NCBI RefSeq assembly: GCF_007679325.1
Contig: NZ_VEGI01000003.1
Coordinates: forward strand, 266,144-330,143
Direction of reading: 5' to 3'
DNA: 64,000 nt
Source: Arthrobacter sp. U41
GTDB taxonomy: Bacteria > Actinomycetota > Actinomycetes > Actinomycetales > Micrococcaceae
Shown here: positions 1 through 7,988 of the stretch, piece by piece
Position numbering within the stretch: position 1 is the first letter of the stretch
How the letters are laid out: every line of letters begins with the position of its first letter
Notes under the pieces: generated by a model
Told to the model about the DNA's origin: nothing
Database searches by the model: none
What the model saw: the letters and a program-made list of their open reading frames with translations, nothing else
Position numbers and translations under genes: made by a program

Positions 1-236
1 CCGCCCCGCCCGGGGGGCGCCCCCGCCCCCCCGGCGGGAGGCCCCGGGGCCGCCGTCGTGCTCTCCTCTGCGCGGGCGCGGGACTTAGGCCCCTAGACCG
101 CGGCGGGCCGCAATCCTAGGCTCGACGCATCATCCGCCGGGCCGTCCGCCCACTGGATAGGGAGCTGGGGTCATTCCACGTGCGCGCCGCCGTGCCCCCA
201 ACCTGCTCGCAGCACGCGAGAGCTCAGGAGCTCATC
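1..236. other. Non-coding left edge
   Basis: No convincing gene is seen. The first 60 bases are almost pure G and C with short homopolymer runs. The rest is the upstream region of the flavoprotein gene; its ribosome binding site (aggag) is at 226-230. No clear promoter hexamers are visible. Confidence 0.5.
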
Positions 237-1622
237 ATGCTTGTCACCGACGACATCCAGGCCTTGTCCTCGGCTGTCAGCGGCCCGGTCGCCTTGCCGG
301 ACAGTCCCGAATTCGCGGCCGAGACGTTCGCGTTCAACGCCGGCACCGTCCACCGGCCCGACGTCGTGCTTGGGGCCGAAAACGCCCGCGACGTCGCCAC
401 CGGGGTGAAATGGGCAGCCGAACGTCGGATCCCGGTCGCGGTCCAATCCACCGGGCACGGCGCGAACTTTGCGATTGACGGCGGCCTGCTCATCACCACG
501 CGGCGCCTTCAGGACCTGCAGATCGATCCGGATAAACGGACCGCCAGGGTGGGGGCTGGTGTGAAGTGGCGGAGCGTTTTGGAAGCGAGTGTGCCGCAGG
601 GTCTGATCCCGCTGCACGGCTCAAGCACTGACGTCGGCGTGGTCGGCTACACGCTCGGCGGCGGGCTTCCTGTGCTGGGACGCGCCCATGGGTTTGCGGC
701 GGAGCAGGTCCGCAGCATGGAGCTTGTGACGGCTGACGGTGTGCCACGCCGTATCGACGCCGAGACCGAAGCCGAGCTCTTCGCGCTGATGTGCGGAGGA
801 AAGGGCAATTTCGGGATCGTCACCGCACTCGAGTTCAATCTCTTTCCCTTGGGGGATTTCTACGGCGGCGCGATTTTCTATCCCGGGGTGGATGCAGACC
901 GCATTCTGGCGGCGTTCCGCGAGTGGCTGCCCACGCTTCCTGACGAAGCGTCCCCCTCGATCTCCCTGCTGCGTCTTCCGGACCTGGAATTCGTTCCCCC
1001 GCCGCTCCGGAACCAGTTCGTGGTGCACCTGCGCTTCGCATTTCCCGGGAACCGCGAGGATGGCGACGCGCTTCTTGCCCCGATGCGCGCGGTTTCGGCA
1101 CCTTTGATGGACACTGTGGGCCCGATGGACTACCTGGACGTCGACCAGATCCACATGGATCCGGTGGATCCGCTCCCCTACACGGAGGGCGGAGTGCTCC
1201 TGAAGGATTTCGGCGAAAAGGCGGTGGCGGCTCTGCTCGAGCTGGCCGGCGAGGACTCGAGCTGTCCGCTGATCATGATCGAAGTCCGCCCGCTCGGAGG
1301 GGCGCTGGCCAAGGGCCGGGCCCTGGCGGACGCCGTGTCCGGGCGGGATGCCGCGTTCCTTCTGTTTCTTGTCGGGATCAACGTACCGCCCGCGGCCGAG
1401 GCGTCCCACGCATCCATGCGCGAGATCCTGGCCGCGATGGCGCCCCACTCAACCGGATATACGCTAGTCAATTTCCATGGCGAGCCTGGCGACGAGGCCG
1501 ACCGGGCGAGGGCCTGGTCGCCCGCCGTCTACGAACGGATGAGGGCGGCGAAGACCAACTACGACCCGGGCAACCTCCTGCGCTTCGGCCATGCGATCAC
1601 GGGGGCGCCGCCCGCGACCTGA
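237..1622 (+). CDS. FAD-binding oxidoreductase, berberine-bridge/PCMH type
   Basis: A 461-residue flavoprotein with the FAD-binding PCMH fold followed by a C-terminal berberine-bridge segment. The motif QSTGHGANF near residue 70 resembles the family's S-G-G-H-S motif, whose His can bind FAD covalently. It is followed by a glycine-rich TLGGGLPVLGR loop and the typical end motif NYDPGNLLRF. Members oxidise sugars, alcohols or alkaloid-like substrates with oxygen; the substrate here cannot be read from sequence. The ATG at 237 is chosen because aggag lies six bases upstream; an in-frame GTG at 180 would add 19 residues of unlikely composition. It is followed by a strong terminator and faces the leftward hmp cluster, so it is probably monocistronic. 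Family is confident, function is not. Confidence 0.85.
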   Translation: MLVTDDIQALSSAVSGPVALPDSPEFAAETFAFNAGTVHRPDVVLGAENARDVATGVKWAAERRIPVAVQSTGHGANFAIDGGLLITTRRLQDLQIDPDKRTARVGAGVKWRSVLEASVPQGLIPLHGSSTDVGVVGYTLGGGLPVLGRAHGFAAEQVRSMELVTADGVPRRIDAETEAELFALMCGGKGNFGIVTALEFNLFPLGDFYGGAIFYPGVDADRILAAFREWLPTLPDEASPSISLLRLPDLEFVPPPLRNQFVVHLRFAFPGNREDGDALLAPMRAVSAPLMDTVGPMDYLDVDQIHMDPVDPLPYTEGGVLLKDFGEKAVAALLELAGEDSSCPLIMIEVRPLGGALAKGRALADAVSGRDAAFLLFLVGINVPPAAEASHASMREILAAMAPHSTGYTLVNFHGEPGDEADRARAWSPAVYERMRAAKTNYDPGNLLRFGHAITGAPPAT

Positions 1623-1654
1623 CACTTCGTGCGGAGCTGCTTGTCGTTCCACGA

Positions 1655-1698
1655 CGACGACGGCCCCGCACCTTGCGAAAGGTGCGGGGCCGTCGTCG
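1655..1698 (+). terminator. Hairpin terminator after the flavoprotein gene
   Basis: A perfect 20-bp stem (1655-1674 with 1679-1698) closes a gcga loop. It starts 33 bases after the stop codon. There is no long T tract, which is common for high-GC actinobacterial terminators. Confidence 0.8.
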
Positions 1699-1710
1699 AA
1701 CTCTCATCGA

Positions 1711-1760
1711 TTGCTCCGCAACCGCCCTTTTGGCCCCTCAAAACGGCGGTTACGGAGCAA
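1711..1760 (-). terminator. Hairpin terminator after hmp
   Basis: Arms 1711-1726 and 1745-1760 pair with one mismatch, and the inner ttttg/caaaa segments also pair, so almost the whole 50 bases form one palindrome. It ends 12 bases from the hmp stop codon and can act on both strands of this convergent gene pair. Confidence 0.75.
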
Positions 1761-1772
1761 CCGATGGGTACC

Positions 1773-2933
1773 TTAGCTGGCGAGCCAGATGTCCGGTCCG
1801 AAGACCTCGTAGTGGATCTTGGTGGCCGGGATGCCGGCGTTGATGGCCTCGTTCCGGATGCTCTTCATAAAGGGCAGCGGGCCGCACAGGTACAGCGAGG
1901 CGTTGGCCGGCAGGTCCACTTCGCGGAGGGTCATAAAGCCCTCCTTGGTGCCCTCGACCGGCCGCTCGAGCCAGAGCTGCAGGTCGGCGCCGTCGAGGCG
2001 CTCGACGTCGTCCGTCATCTGGGAGCGCAACGCCCAGGACTCCAGGTCGCTTTCGGCGTGCAGGACCAGGACCTGGCGGTCCGAGCCGGAGTCCGCCAGG
2101 GAGCGAAGGATGGACGCCGTCGGGGTGCAGCCGATGCCGGCGGAGGCCAGGACAACGGGGCCTTCGCCGTCCTTGAGGGTGATTTCGCCGTAGGGGTTGG
2201 AGATCTCGAGGACGTCGCCCACCTGGACGCTGTTGTGCAGGACGGGAGAGACCTCGCCGCCGTCGTCCTTCTTCGTGGTGAAAGTGCGGCTGGTGCCGGC
2301 CTCGCCGGACAGCGAGTACTGGCGGACCTGGCGCAGTCCGTCCGGAAGGGTGACCTTCACGCTGATGTACTGGCCCGGGAGGGCGGAGGTGATGGGGGTG
2401 TCGTCGGCCGGTTCCAGGGTGAACGTCACGGAACCGGTGCCGGCGGCGGTTTTGGCGGCGACCCGCCACGGGCTCCACATCGTGCTGTTGGCCTGCGCGG
2501 CGTAAAGGCCCTTTTCAAGCTTGATCAGCGCGTCGGCCATCAGCCAGTAGACCTCGGTCCAGGCTTCGGCGATTTCCGGGGTGATGACCTCGGCCAGGTC
2601 CTCCGCGATGGCGGCGAACAGGTGCTCGTAGACCACCTGGTACTGCGGTTCGGTGATGCCGAGGGAGGCGTGGCGGTGGGCGATGCGGGCGAGCACCGTC
2701 TCCGGCAGGGTGCCGGGGTTGTTCACCAGGTGGGTGGCGAAAGCGGCGATGCTTCCGGCCAGGGCCTGCTGCTGGTTGCCGTTGCGCTGGTTGGAGCGGC
2801 TGAAGAGCCCGTCCAGAAGTTCCGGGTGCGCGGCGAAGAGGCGGGCGTAGAACTTGGGGGTGATTTCACCGATCCGGGATCCGACCAGCGGGAGGGTGGC
2901 CTCGATGACGGGGAAGGACTTGTCCGAGAGCAT
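1773..2933 (-). CDS. hmp: Flavohemoprotein, nitric oxide dioxygenase
   Basis: This 386-residue protein has the full flavohemoglobin layout: a globin domain (about 1-140), an FAD-binding domain with the RQYSLSG motif (about 150-255) and an NAD-binding domain ending in the FGPDIW tail. The globin distal Tyr29 (FYARLF) and Gln54 (NQRNGNQ) and the proximal His88 (RIAHRHASLGI) align with E. coli Hmp Tyr29, Gln53 and His85. The family uses NAD(P)H and O2 to convert NO to nitrate in the cytoplasm. The upstream neighbour on the same strand is an NsrR-type NO sensor, and a palindromic operator overlaps the likely -10 of hmp, so induction by NO through NsrR is expected. Length is normal for the family. 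Confidence 0.96.
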   Translation of the reverse strand: MLSDKSFPVIEATLPLVGSRIGEITPKFYARLFAAHPELLDGLFSRSNQRNGNQQQALAGSIAAFATHLVNNPGTLPETVLARIAHRHASLGITEPQYQVVYEHLFAAIAEDLAEVITPEIAEAWTEVYWLMADALIKLEKGLYAAQANSTMWSPWRVAAKTAAGTGSVTFTLEPADDTPITSALPGQYISVKVTLPDGLRQVRQYSLSGEAGTSRTFTTKKDDGGEVSPVLHNSVQVGDVLEISNPYGEITLKDGEGPVVLASAGIGCTPTASILRSLADSGSDRQVLVLHAESDLESWALRSQMTDDVERLDGADLQLWLERPVEGTKEGFMTLREVDLPANASLYLCGPLPFMKSIRNEAINAGIPATKIHYEVFGPDIWLAS

Positions 2934-2979
2934 AGTGACTCCTGAGATAGTGGCCCGGGGTCTGCAACCGGGCCGGCGA

Positions 2980-3011
2980 AAATACCAGCATTTGAAATGC
3001 GAGTATTTATA
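2980..3011 (-). promoter_or_regulatory. NsrR-like operator overlapping the hmp -10
   Basis: An inverted repeat centred on 2994 pairs 11 of 13 positions per arm; its core is GCATTTgAAATGC, very like the published NsrR consensus core of E. coli. On the minus strand a tataaa hexamer (3011-3006) overlaps the operator edge, so a bound repressor would block hmp transcription. No good -35 hexamer was found. The site is 47 bases upstream of the hmp start. Confidence 0.7.
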
Positions 3012-3087
3012 CCTCAGTTCTACAGGGCGTAGAAAACATCTTCAAATCGGGGGGATTCCCGGGCGTGGCGGGTGGTGGTTCTGCTGG

Positions 3088-3146
3088 CCGCCCAGCCGGG
3101 CCGCCCCCAGCCGGGCCGCCCCCAGCCGGGCCTCGGCCCGGCCGGG
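3088..3146. repeat. Short GC tandem repeat with hairpin
   Basis: Two exact 15-bp units (ccgcccccagccggg at 3101-3115 and 3116-3130) follow a shortened 13-bp unit at 3088-3100. The segment 3125-3142 is a self-complementary hairpin. It sits between nsrR and hmp and may attenuate read-through from nsrR into hmp. Confidence 0.6.
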
Positions 3147-3169
3147 CTTCCACCCGAGGGAGCTCCGGC

Positions 3170-3619
3170 TCAGAGTCCGGGGCGCAGGCCGATCGCCTGG
3201 AACACCGGCGCCATTTGCCGGGAAGTCGGCAGGGATGCGACGACGATATCGTCCAGTTCGCGGTAGAAGGCCTCGCGGGCGCGGGCCAGGGCTCCGCGGA
3301 GGCGGCATTCGTTGATGAGCGGACAGGTCCCGCCGGCGCCGACGCAGTCGGCGGGGTCCGTGCGGGTGTCCAGCTGGCGCAGAAGCTGCCCGACGGTGGC
3401 GACCCGGCCGGCGTTGCTGAGCCGGGAGCCGCCGTGCCTGCCGCGCTCGACGTCGATCATGCCCAGCTCACGCAGCTTCGCCATCGCTTTGCTGACGTGG
3501 TTGTACGGGGTCGCCACGGCGTCGGCGACGCTCTGGGTGGTGAGGAGGCCGCCTTCAGGCGCGGCTGCGAGCACCATCATGGCGCGCAGGCTCACGTCCG
3601 CGAAGGCATTGATCTTCAT
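3170..3619 (-). CDS. nsrR: Rrf2-family transcriptional regulator, NsrR-type NO sensor
   Basis: A 149-residue Rrf2 protein with an N-terminal winged helix and three cysteines spaced C92-X6-C99-X5-C105, the spacing of NsrR iron-sulphur sensors. Asp8 is present; in the Streptomyces coelicolor NsrR an aspartate at this position is the fourth ligand of the [4Fe-4S] cluster. NsrR represses NO-detoxification genes until NO destroys the cluster. The gene lies 236 bases upstream of hmp on the same strand, and a matching operator lies in between, which supports NsrR over the related RsrR or IscR types. The gap to the upstream hypothetical gene is only 20 bases, so nsrR may be co-transcribed with manB. 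Confidence 0.92.
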   Translation of the reverse strand: MKINAFADVSLRAMMVLAAAPEGGLLTTQSVADAVATPYNHVSKAMAKLRELGMIDVERGRHGGSRLSNAGRVATVGQLLRQLDTRTDPADCVGAGGTCPLINECRLRGALARAREAFYRELDDIVVASLPTSRQMAPVFQAIGLRPGL

Positions 3620-3639
3620 GGCACCAGTTTACGGGCGGT

Positions 3640-4152
3640 CTAGTCCACCCAAACGCCGGGCTCGTTGGTATCCGCGGAGAGTTCGCCGAATTCCAGCTCA
3701 CGGGTCGCGGGGTTGGCTGCGTACGGCAGGACGGCGGCGAATAGGGAACCGTCCCGGTGTTCGGCGGCCACGTGGATGGCGTCGGAGGCTTCCTCCAGCA
3801 GGGTGATGTCACACACGATGGCGGCCGCTCGGAACTCGTCCCGGTGCTGCCGCAGCAGCTCCGTGAGGTCGCTGATCATCGAATCCGCGTCAAAGTCCGC
3901 TTCGGCACCCTCGGCTGCGTCGGCCGGGGTGACGGCCACCAGCCGGACCTCGCCGTCATTCTCGACGACGAGGGCGAACGGCAGGAACCCGCCGTTGCGC
4001 TCCAGTTGCTCCTGGGCGGCACCGACACCGGTGCCGAGCAGATTCTCCAGGTCGGTGGCGCTGGCCTCCGGAACGCTGCTGCGCCAGGATCCAGCAGACT
4101 CAGCGGTCTCAGCAGACTTCCCGGTTGCGGCCTCCGCCGGCAATTCCGACAC
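3640..4152 (-). CDS. Conserved hypothetical protein following manB
   Basis: A 170-residue acidic cytoplasmic protein with no signal peptide or membrane segment. The first 30 residues are Ala/Glu/Ser-rich and look disordered; the rest alternates strand- and helix-like stretches. I do not recognise a catalytic motif. It starts with GTG four bases after the manB stop codon, so it is almost certainly translated with manB, and it ends 20 bases before nsrR. Its tie to manB is positional only. Confidence 0.75.
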   Translation of the reverse strand: MSELPAEAATGKSAETAESAGSWRSSVPEASATDLENLLGTGVGAAQEQLERNGGFLPFALVVENDGEVRLVAVTPADAAEGAEADFDADSMISDLTELLRQHRDEFRAAAIVCDITLLEEASDAIHVAAEHRDGSLFAAVLPYAANPATRELEFGELSADTNEPGVWVD

Positions 4153-4156
4153 GGGC

Positions 4157-5575
4157 CTAGCCCCGGACCAGTGCCAGGACGCGGTCGCGGACGCGCTCCA
4201 TGGTGGGCAGGTCCGTGGCCTCGACGTTCAGGCGGAGGAACGGCTCGGTGTTGGAGGGACGCAGGTTGAACCAGTAGCTGCCGTCGGTGGCGATGAAGGT
4301 GCTGCCGTCGAGGTAGTCCACTTCGACGTCCTCCGTGTGGAAGTCGTGCCGGACGCGCTCCACGGCGGCGGCCTTGTCCTCGATTTCGGAGTTGATTTCA
4401 CCCGAGGACAGGTACGGCTCGTATTCGCGGCCCAGCTCGGACAGCGGGCCGTCCTGCTCGCCGAGGGCGGCCAGGACGTGCATCGCGGCGAGCATGCCCG
4501 TGTCAGCGTTCCAGAAGTCGCGGAAGTAGAAGTGCGCGGAGTGTTCGCCGCCGAAGATGGCGCCTTCTGCGGCCATCACTGCCTTGATGAACGAGTGCCC
4601 CACACGGGTGCGGACGGCCCGGCCGCCGTGGTTCTCCACCAGTTCGGGGACAGCGCGGGAGGTCAGCAGGTTGTGGATGACGGTGGGGGTTGCCTCGCCG
4701 AGACCCTGGGCGCGGGCGATCTCGCGGCGGGCCACCATGCCTGTGATCGCGGACGGGGAGACCGGTTCGCCCTTCTCGTCGACGACAAAGCAGCGGTCAG
4801 CGTCGCCGTCGAACGCCAGTCCGATGTCCGCGCCGTGCTCGACGACGGCGGCCTGCAGGTCGCGCAGGTTTTCCGGCTCCAGCGGGTTGGCGGGGTGGTT
4901 CGGGAAGGACCCGTCGAGCTCGAAGTACAGCGGGATGATTTCGAGGGGAAGCTTGGGCAGCAGGGCATCGCCGAGGACTGCCGGGGTGGTGAGGCCGGCC
5001 ATGCCGTTGCCGGCGTCCACCACTACCTTGAGCGGGCGGGTGCCGCGCAGATCCACGAGGCTGCGGAGGTATTCGGAGTAGCCCTTCAGGACGTCGTGGA
5101 CGCCGATGAGACCGCGGGTGGGGGCGGCGGGGATGGAGCCGGAGTTGAGGTATTCCTCGGCGCGGGCCTGGATTTCCTTGAGCCCGGATTCGGAGGAGAT
5201 GGGCTCTGCCCCGGCTTTGGCCATCTTGATGCCGTTGTACTCGGCGGGATTGTGGCTGGCGGTGAACGTGGCTCCGGCTGCGTTGAGCGAACCGCAGGCG
5301 TAGTAGAGCTCGTCGGTGGAGATGAGGTCGAGCAGCTGGACGTTGGCTCCGCGCCGGGCGGCACCGTTGGCGAAGGCCTTGCTGAACTCGGGGGAGGACG
5401 GACGCATGTCGCCGCCGACCAGCACCGTTTTGCCCTCCAGCGCCAGGACGTCGACGAATGCCGCGCCCACCGCTTCGACGATTTCCGCGGTAATGGATTC
5501 GCCCACAATGCCGCGCACGTCGTAGGCCTTGAAGGAGGCGGAGAGGTCAAAAGTCCTGGTCTGGTCGATAGTCAC
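4157..5575 (-). CDS. manB: Phosphomannomutase/phosphoglucomutase
   Basis: This 472-residue protein has all four signatures of the alpha-D-phosphohexomutase family. They are the phosphoserine loop TASHNPAEYNG, the metal-binding loop DGDADRC, the sugar-specificity loop GEHSAHFYF and the phosphate-binding loop RPSNTEPFLRL. The GEHSAH loop is typical of bacterial PMM/PGM enzymes that interconvert mannose 6-phosphate and mannose 1-phosphate, often with activity on glucose phosphates. The product feeds GDP-mannose and cell-envelope glycans. The start is a GTG at 5575. It leads the leftward cluster manB - hypothetical - nsrR. ManB versus Pgm substrate preference is not settled by sequence alone. Confidence 0.93.
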   Translation of the reverse strand: MTIDQTRTFDLSASFKAYDVRGIVGESITAEIVEAVGAAFVDVLALEGKTVLVGGDMRPSSPEFSKAFANGAARRGANVQLLDLISTDELYYACGSLNAAGATFTASHNPAEYNGIKMAKAGAEPISSESGLKEIQARAEEYLNSGSIPAAPTRGLIGVHDVLKGYSEYLRSLVDLRGTRPLKVVVDAGNGMAGLTTPAVLGDALLPKLPLEIIPLYFELDGSFPNHPANPLEPENLRDLQAAVVEHGADIGLAFDGDADRCFVVDEKGEPVSPSAITGMVARREIARAQGLGEATPTVIHNLLTSRAVPELVENHGGRAVRTRVGHSFIKAVMAAEGAIFGGEHSAHFYFRDFWNADTGMLAAMHVLAALGEQDGPLSELGREYEPYLSSGEINSEIEDKAAAVERVRHDFHTEDVEVDYLDGSTFIATDGSYWFNLRPSNTEPFLRLNVEATDLPTMERVRDRVLALVRG

Positions 5576-5758
5576 CCGTCTATCTTACGGGGAAGCCGCA
5601 TCGGGCTGGGGAGGAGCGCTGCCCGCGCCCTTCCGGGGCCGGAGGGCCGCCGGGGTGGCGCCCTTCGGCCGCAGGACCGCCGTCGGATCCGCTGTGATGG
5701 TCCACATAACGGTGCCCGTCGCTTCGTGCCTGTCGGAGGGGGCTGGGATACTGAACCA

Positions 5759-7948
5759 ATGGCCAATAACCAGAACGCTGCAGTCCTGTCCGCTTCCCCC
5801 GCCGCATCCGACGGCGGGTCGGGGACCAGGGAGCAGGCCCAGGAAGTCCTGCGCGAGCTGGTGGGGCATCCGGCCGCGGAGTTCCATGACGGCCAGTTTG
5901 AGGCGATTGAGGCGCTGGTCGACGGTGGCCGGCGGGCCCTCGTAGTGCAACGCACCGGCTGGGGAAAGTCTGCCGTGTACTTTGTTTCGTCCCTGCTCCT
6001 GCGGCGGCGCGGTGCCGGGCCCACCCTGATCGTGTCCCCGTTGCTGGCCCTCATGCGTGACCAGGTGGCCGCCGCGGCACGGGCCGGGGTCCGGGCGGTG
6101 GCCATCAACTCCGCCAACCAACTGGAATGGGACACCGTCCGCGAACAGCTCGCAGCGGACGAGGTCGATGTCCTGCTGGTCTCGCCGGAGCGCCTCACCA
6201 ACCCCTCCTTCCGCGAGAACCAGCTGCCCGAACTGATCCGCCGCACCGGGCTGCTGGTCATCGATGAGGCCCACTGCATCTCTGACTGGGGCCACGATTT
6301 CCGTCCCGACTACCGGCGCATCGCGGACCTCATCACCCAGCTGCCGGACACCGTCCCGGTCCTGGCCACCACAGCCACCGCCAACTCCCGGGTGGTCCAC
6401 GACATTGAGGAGCAGCTCGGCGCCGGAGTGCTGACCATCCGCGGCGCCCTGGGCCGTGAGTCCCTACGCCTGGGCGTGCTGAGCCTGCCGGACTCCCGCG
6501 ACCGGCTCGGCTGGCTGCTCACGCACCTGAAAGACCTGCCCGGCAGCGGAATCATTTACACCCTCACGGTCTCCGCGGCCGAAGACACCGCACGGCTCCT
6601 GGCCGAGGCCGGCCACGAGGTGCTTGCTTACACCGGGCGCACCGACCCCGCGGACCGGGAACGGGCGGAACAGCTCCTCAAGGACAACCAGGTCAAGGCC
6701 CTCGTCGCCACGTCCGCCCTGGGCATGGGCTTCGACAAGCCGGACCTCGGATTCGTGGTGCACCTCGGGGCGCCGTCATCCCCGGTGGCCTACTACCAGC
6801 AGGTCGGCCGCGCCGGCCGTGGCGCCGCCAACGCAGACGTGCTCCTGCTGCCCGGGTCCGAGGACCGCGACATCTGGCAGTACTTTGCCACCGCATCCAT
6901 GCCCTCGGAAGAAAAGGCAAGTGCCGTGCTGACCGCCCTCGCCGACGCGGGAACGGCTGTGTCCACGGTGGCGCTGGAGGCGCGTGTGGACCTGCGGCGG
7001 ACGCCGCTGGAGCTGCTCCTGAAGGTGCTGGCGGTCGACGGCGCCGTCGAGCGTGTCGGCGGAGGCTGGCGTTCCACCGGCCGGCCGTGGACCTACGACG
7101 CCGAGCGGTACAGCCGGATCGCGGAGGCCCGGGTGGATGAACAGGATTCCATGGTGATCTACCAGGACACGGCGGGCTGCCGGATGGAATACATCACCTC
7201 CGTCCTCGACGACGAGACCGCCCGCGCCTGCGGCCGCTGCGACAACTGCGCCGGCCAGTGGTTCCCGGCAGACATTGCCGCCTCGGCCACCGAAGCAGCC
7301 GGCCAGACGCTGAGCCGCGCCGGCGTGCCGCTGGAACCGCGGCTGCAGTGGCCCAGCGGCATGGACCGGCTCGGTGTGCCCGTTAAGGGCAAGATCAAGC
7401 CTGAAGAAAGCGTTGCCAGCGGCCGCGCGCTGGCGCGGCTCACCGATCTGGGCTGGGGCGGGGCCCTGCGCGAAGCCTTCGCCGCCGGAGCCCCTGACCG
7501 CACCGTGGACCCCGGCATGTTGCAGGCGTGCGTCCAGGTGCTGCGCGAATGGGGTGCCGGCGACTCCAGAACGCCCGGGTGGAGCGGGGCAGGCCGGCCT
7601 GCCGCCATCATCAGCGTCCCGTCCCGCAGCAAGCCCGCCCTGGTGGACTCGCTGGCCCGCGGCATCTCGGAAATCGGCCGGATCCCTTACCTGGGGCAGT
7701 TGCAGCTCGAACACGGCGGACCGACCGGAGGGCGAGGCGGCAACAGCGCCTACCGGCTGGCCGGCGTCTGGGACCGCCTGGTGGTGGGACCGGAGCTGGA
7801 GGCGGCCCTGACCGGGATCCAGGGCCAGAGTGTGATGCTTGTTGACGACCTGGTCGACAGCCGCTGGACCGTGACCGTCGCCGGCCGCGCCCTCAGGCTT
7901 GCGGGCGCCGGCGCGGTGCTCCCTCTGGTGCTGGGCCAGGCCGGCTGA
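5759..7948 (+). CDS. RecQ-family ATP-dependent DNA helicase with C-terminal phosphoribosyltransferase-like domain
   Basis: A 729-residue protein with a RecQ core. It has Walker A (RTGWGKSA, Lys70), DEAH box at 169-172 inside VIDEAHCISDWGHDFRPDYR, and the SF2 motif VGRAGRG. A cysteine cluster (C-x20-C-x2-C-x2-C) near residues 475-500 is the RecQ zinc site. No HRDC domain is visible. The last 40 or so residues contain VMLVDDLVDSRWT, the PRPP-binding loop pattern of type I phosphoribosyltransferases, as in ComF-like proteins. The helicase is expected to unwind DNA during repair; the role of the transferase-like tail is unknown. The ATG at 5759 is preferred because homology begins just after it; the frame stays open for 2 kb upstream, but that region is the antisense of manB. 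Confidence 0.9.
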   Translation: MANNQNAAVLSASPAASDGGSGTREQAQEVLRELVGHPAAEFHDGQFEAIEALVDGGRRALVVQRTGWGKSAVYFVSSLLLRRRGAGPTLIVSPLLALMRDQVAAAARAGVRAVAINSANQLEWDTVREQLAADEVDVLLVSPERLTNPSFRENQLPELIRRTGLLVIDEAHCISDWGHDFRPDYRRIADLITQLPDTVPVLATTATANSRVVHDIEEQLGAGVLTIRGALGRESLRLGVLSLPDSRDRLGWLLTHLKDLPGSGIIYTLTVSAAEDTARLLAEAGHEVLAYTGRTDPADRERAEQLLKDNQVKALVATSALGMGFDKPDLGFVVHLGAPSSPVAYYQQVGRAGRGAANADVLLLPGSEDRDIWQYFATASMPSEEKASAVLTALADAGTAVSTVALEARVDLRRTPLELLLKVLAVDGAVERVGGGWRSTGRPWTYDAERYSRIAEARVDEQDSMVIYQDTAGCRMEYITSVLDDETARACGRCDNCAGQWFPADIAASATEAAGQTLSRAGVPLEPRLQWPSGMDRLGVPVKGKIKPEESVASGRALARLTDLGWGGALREAFAAGAPDRTVDPGMLQACVQVLREWGAGDSRTPGWSGAGRPAAIISVPSRSKPALVDSLARGISEIGRIPYLGQLQLEHGGPTGGRGGNSAYRLAGVWDRLVVGPELEAALTGIQGQSVMLVDDLVDSRWTVTVAGRALRLAGAGAVLPLVLGQAG

Positions 7949-7988
7949 CCTCGGCTCCAGCGTGGCGGGAACCTCTGCGGCGCCGTCC

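Noticed and set aside
3665..5758. Long open frame upstream of the RecQ start
   Set aside because: It is antisense to manB and the hypothetical gene; low-complexity composition and no homology-like motifs. The helicase starts at 5759.
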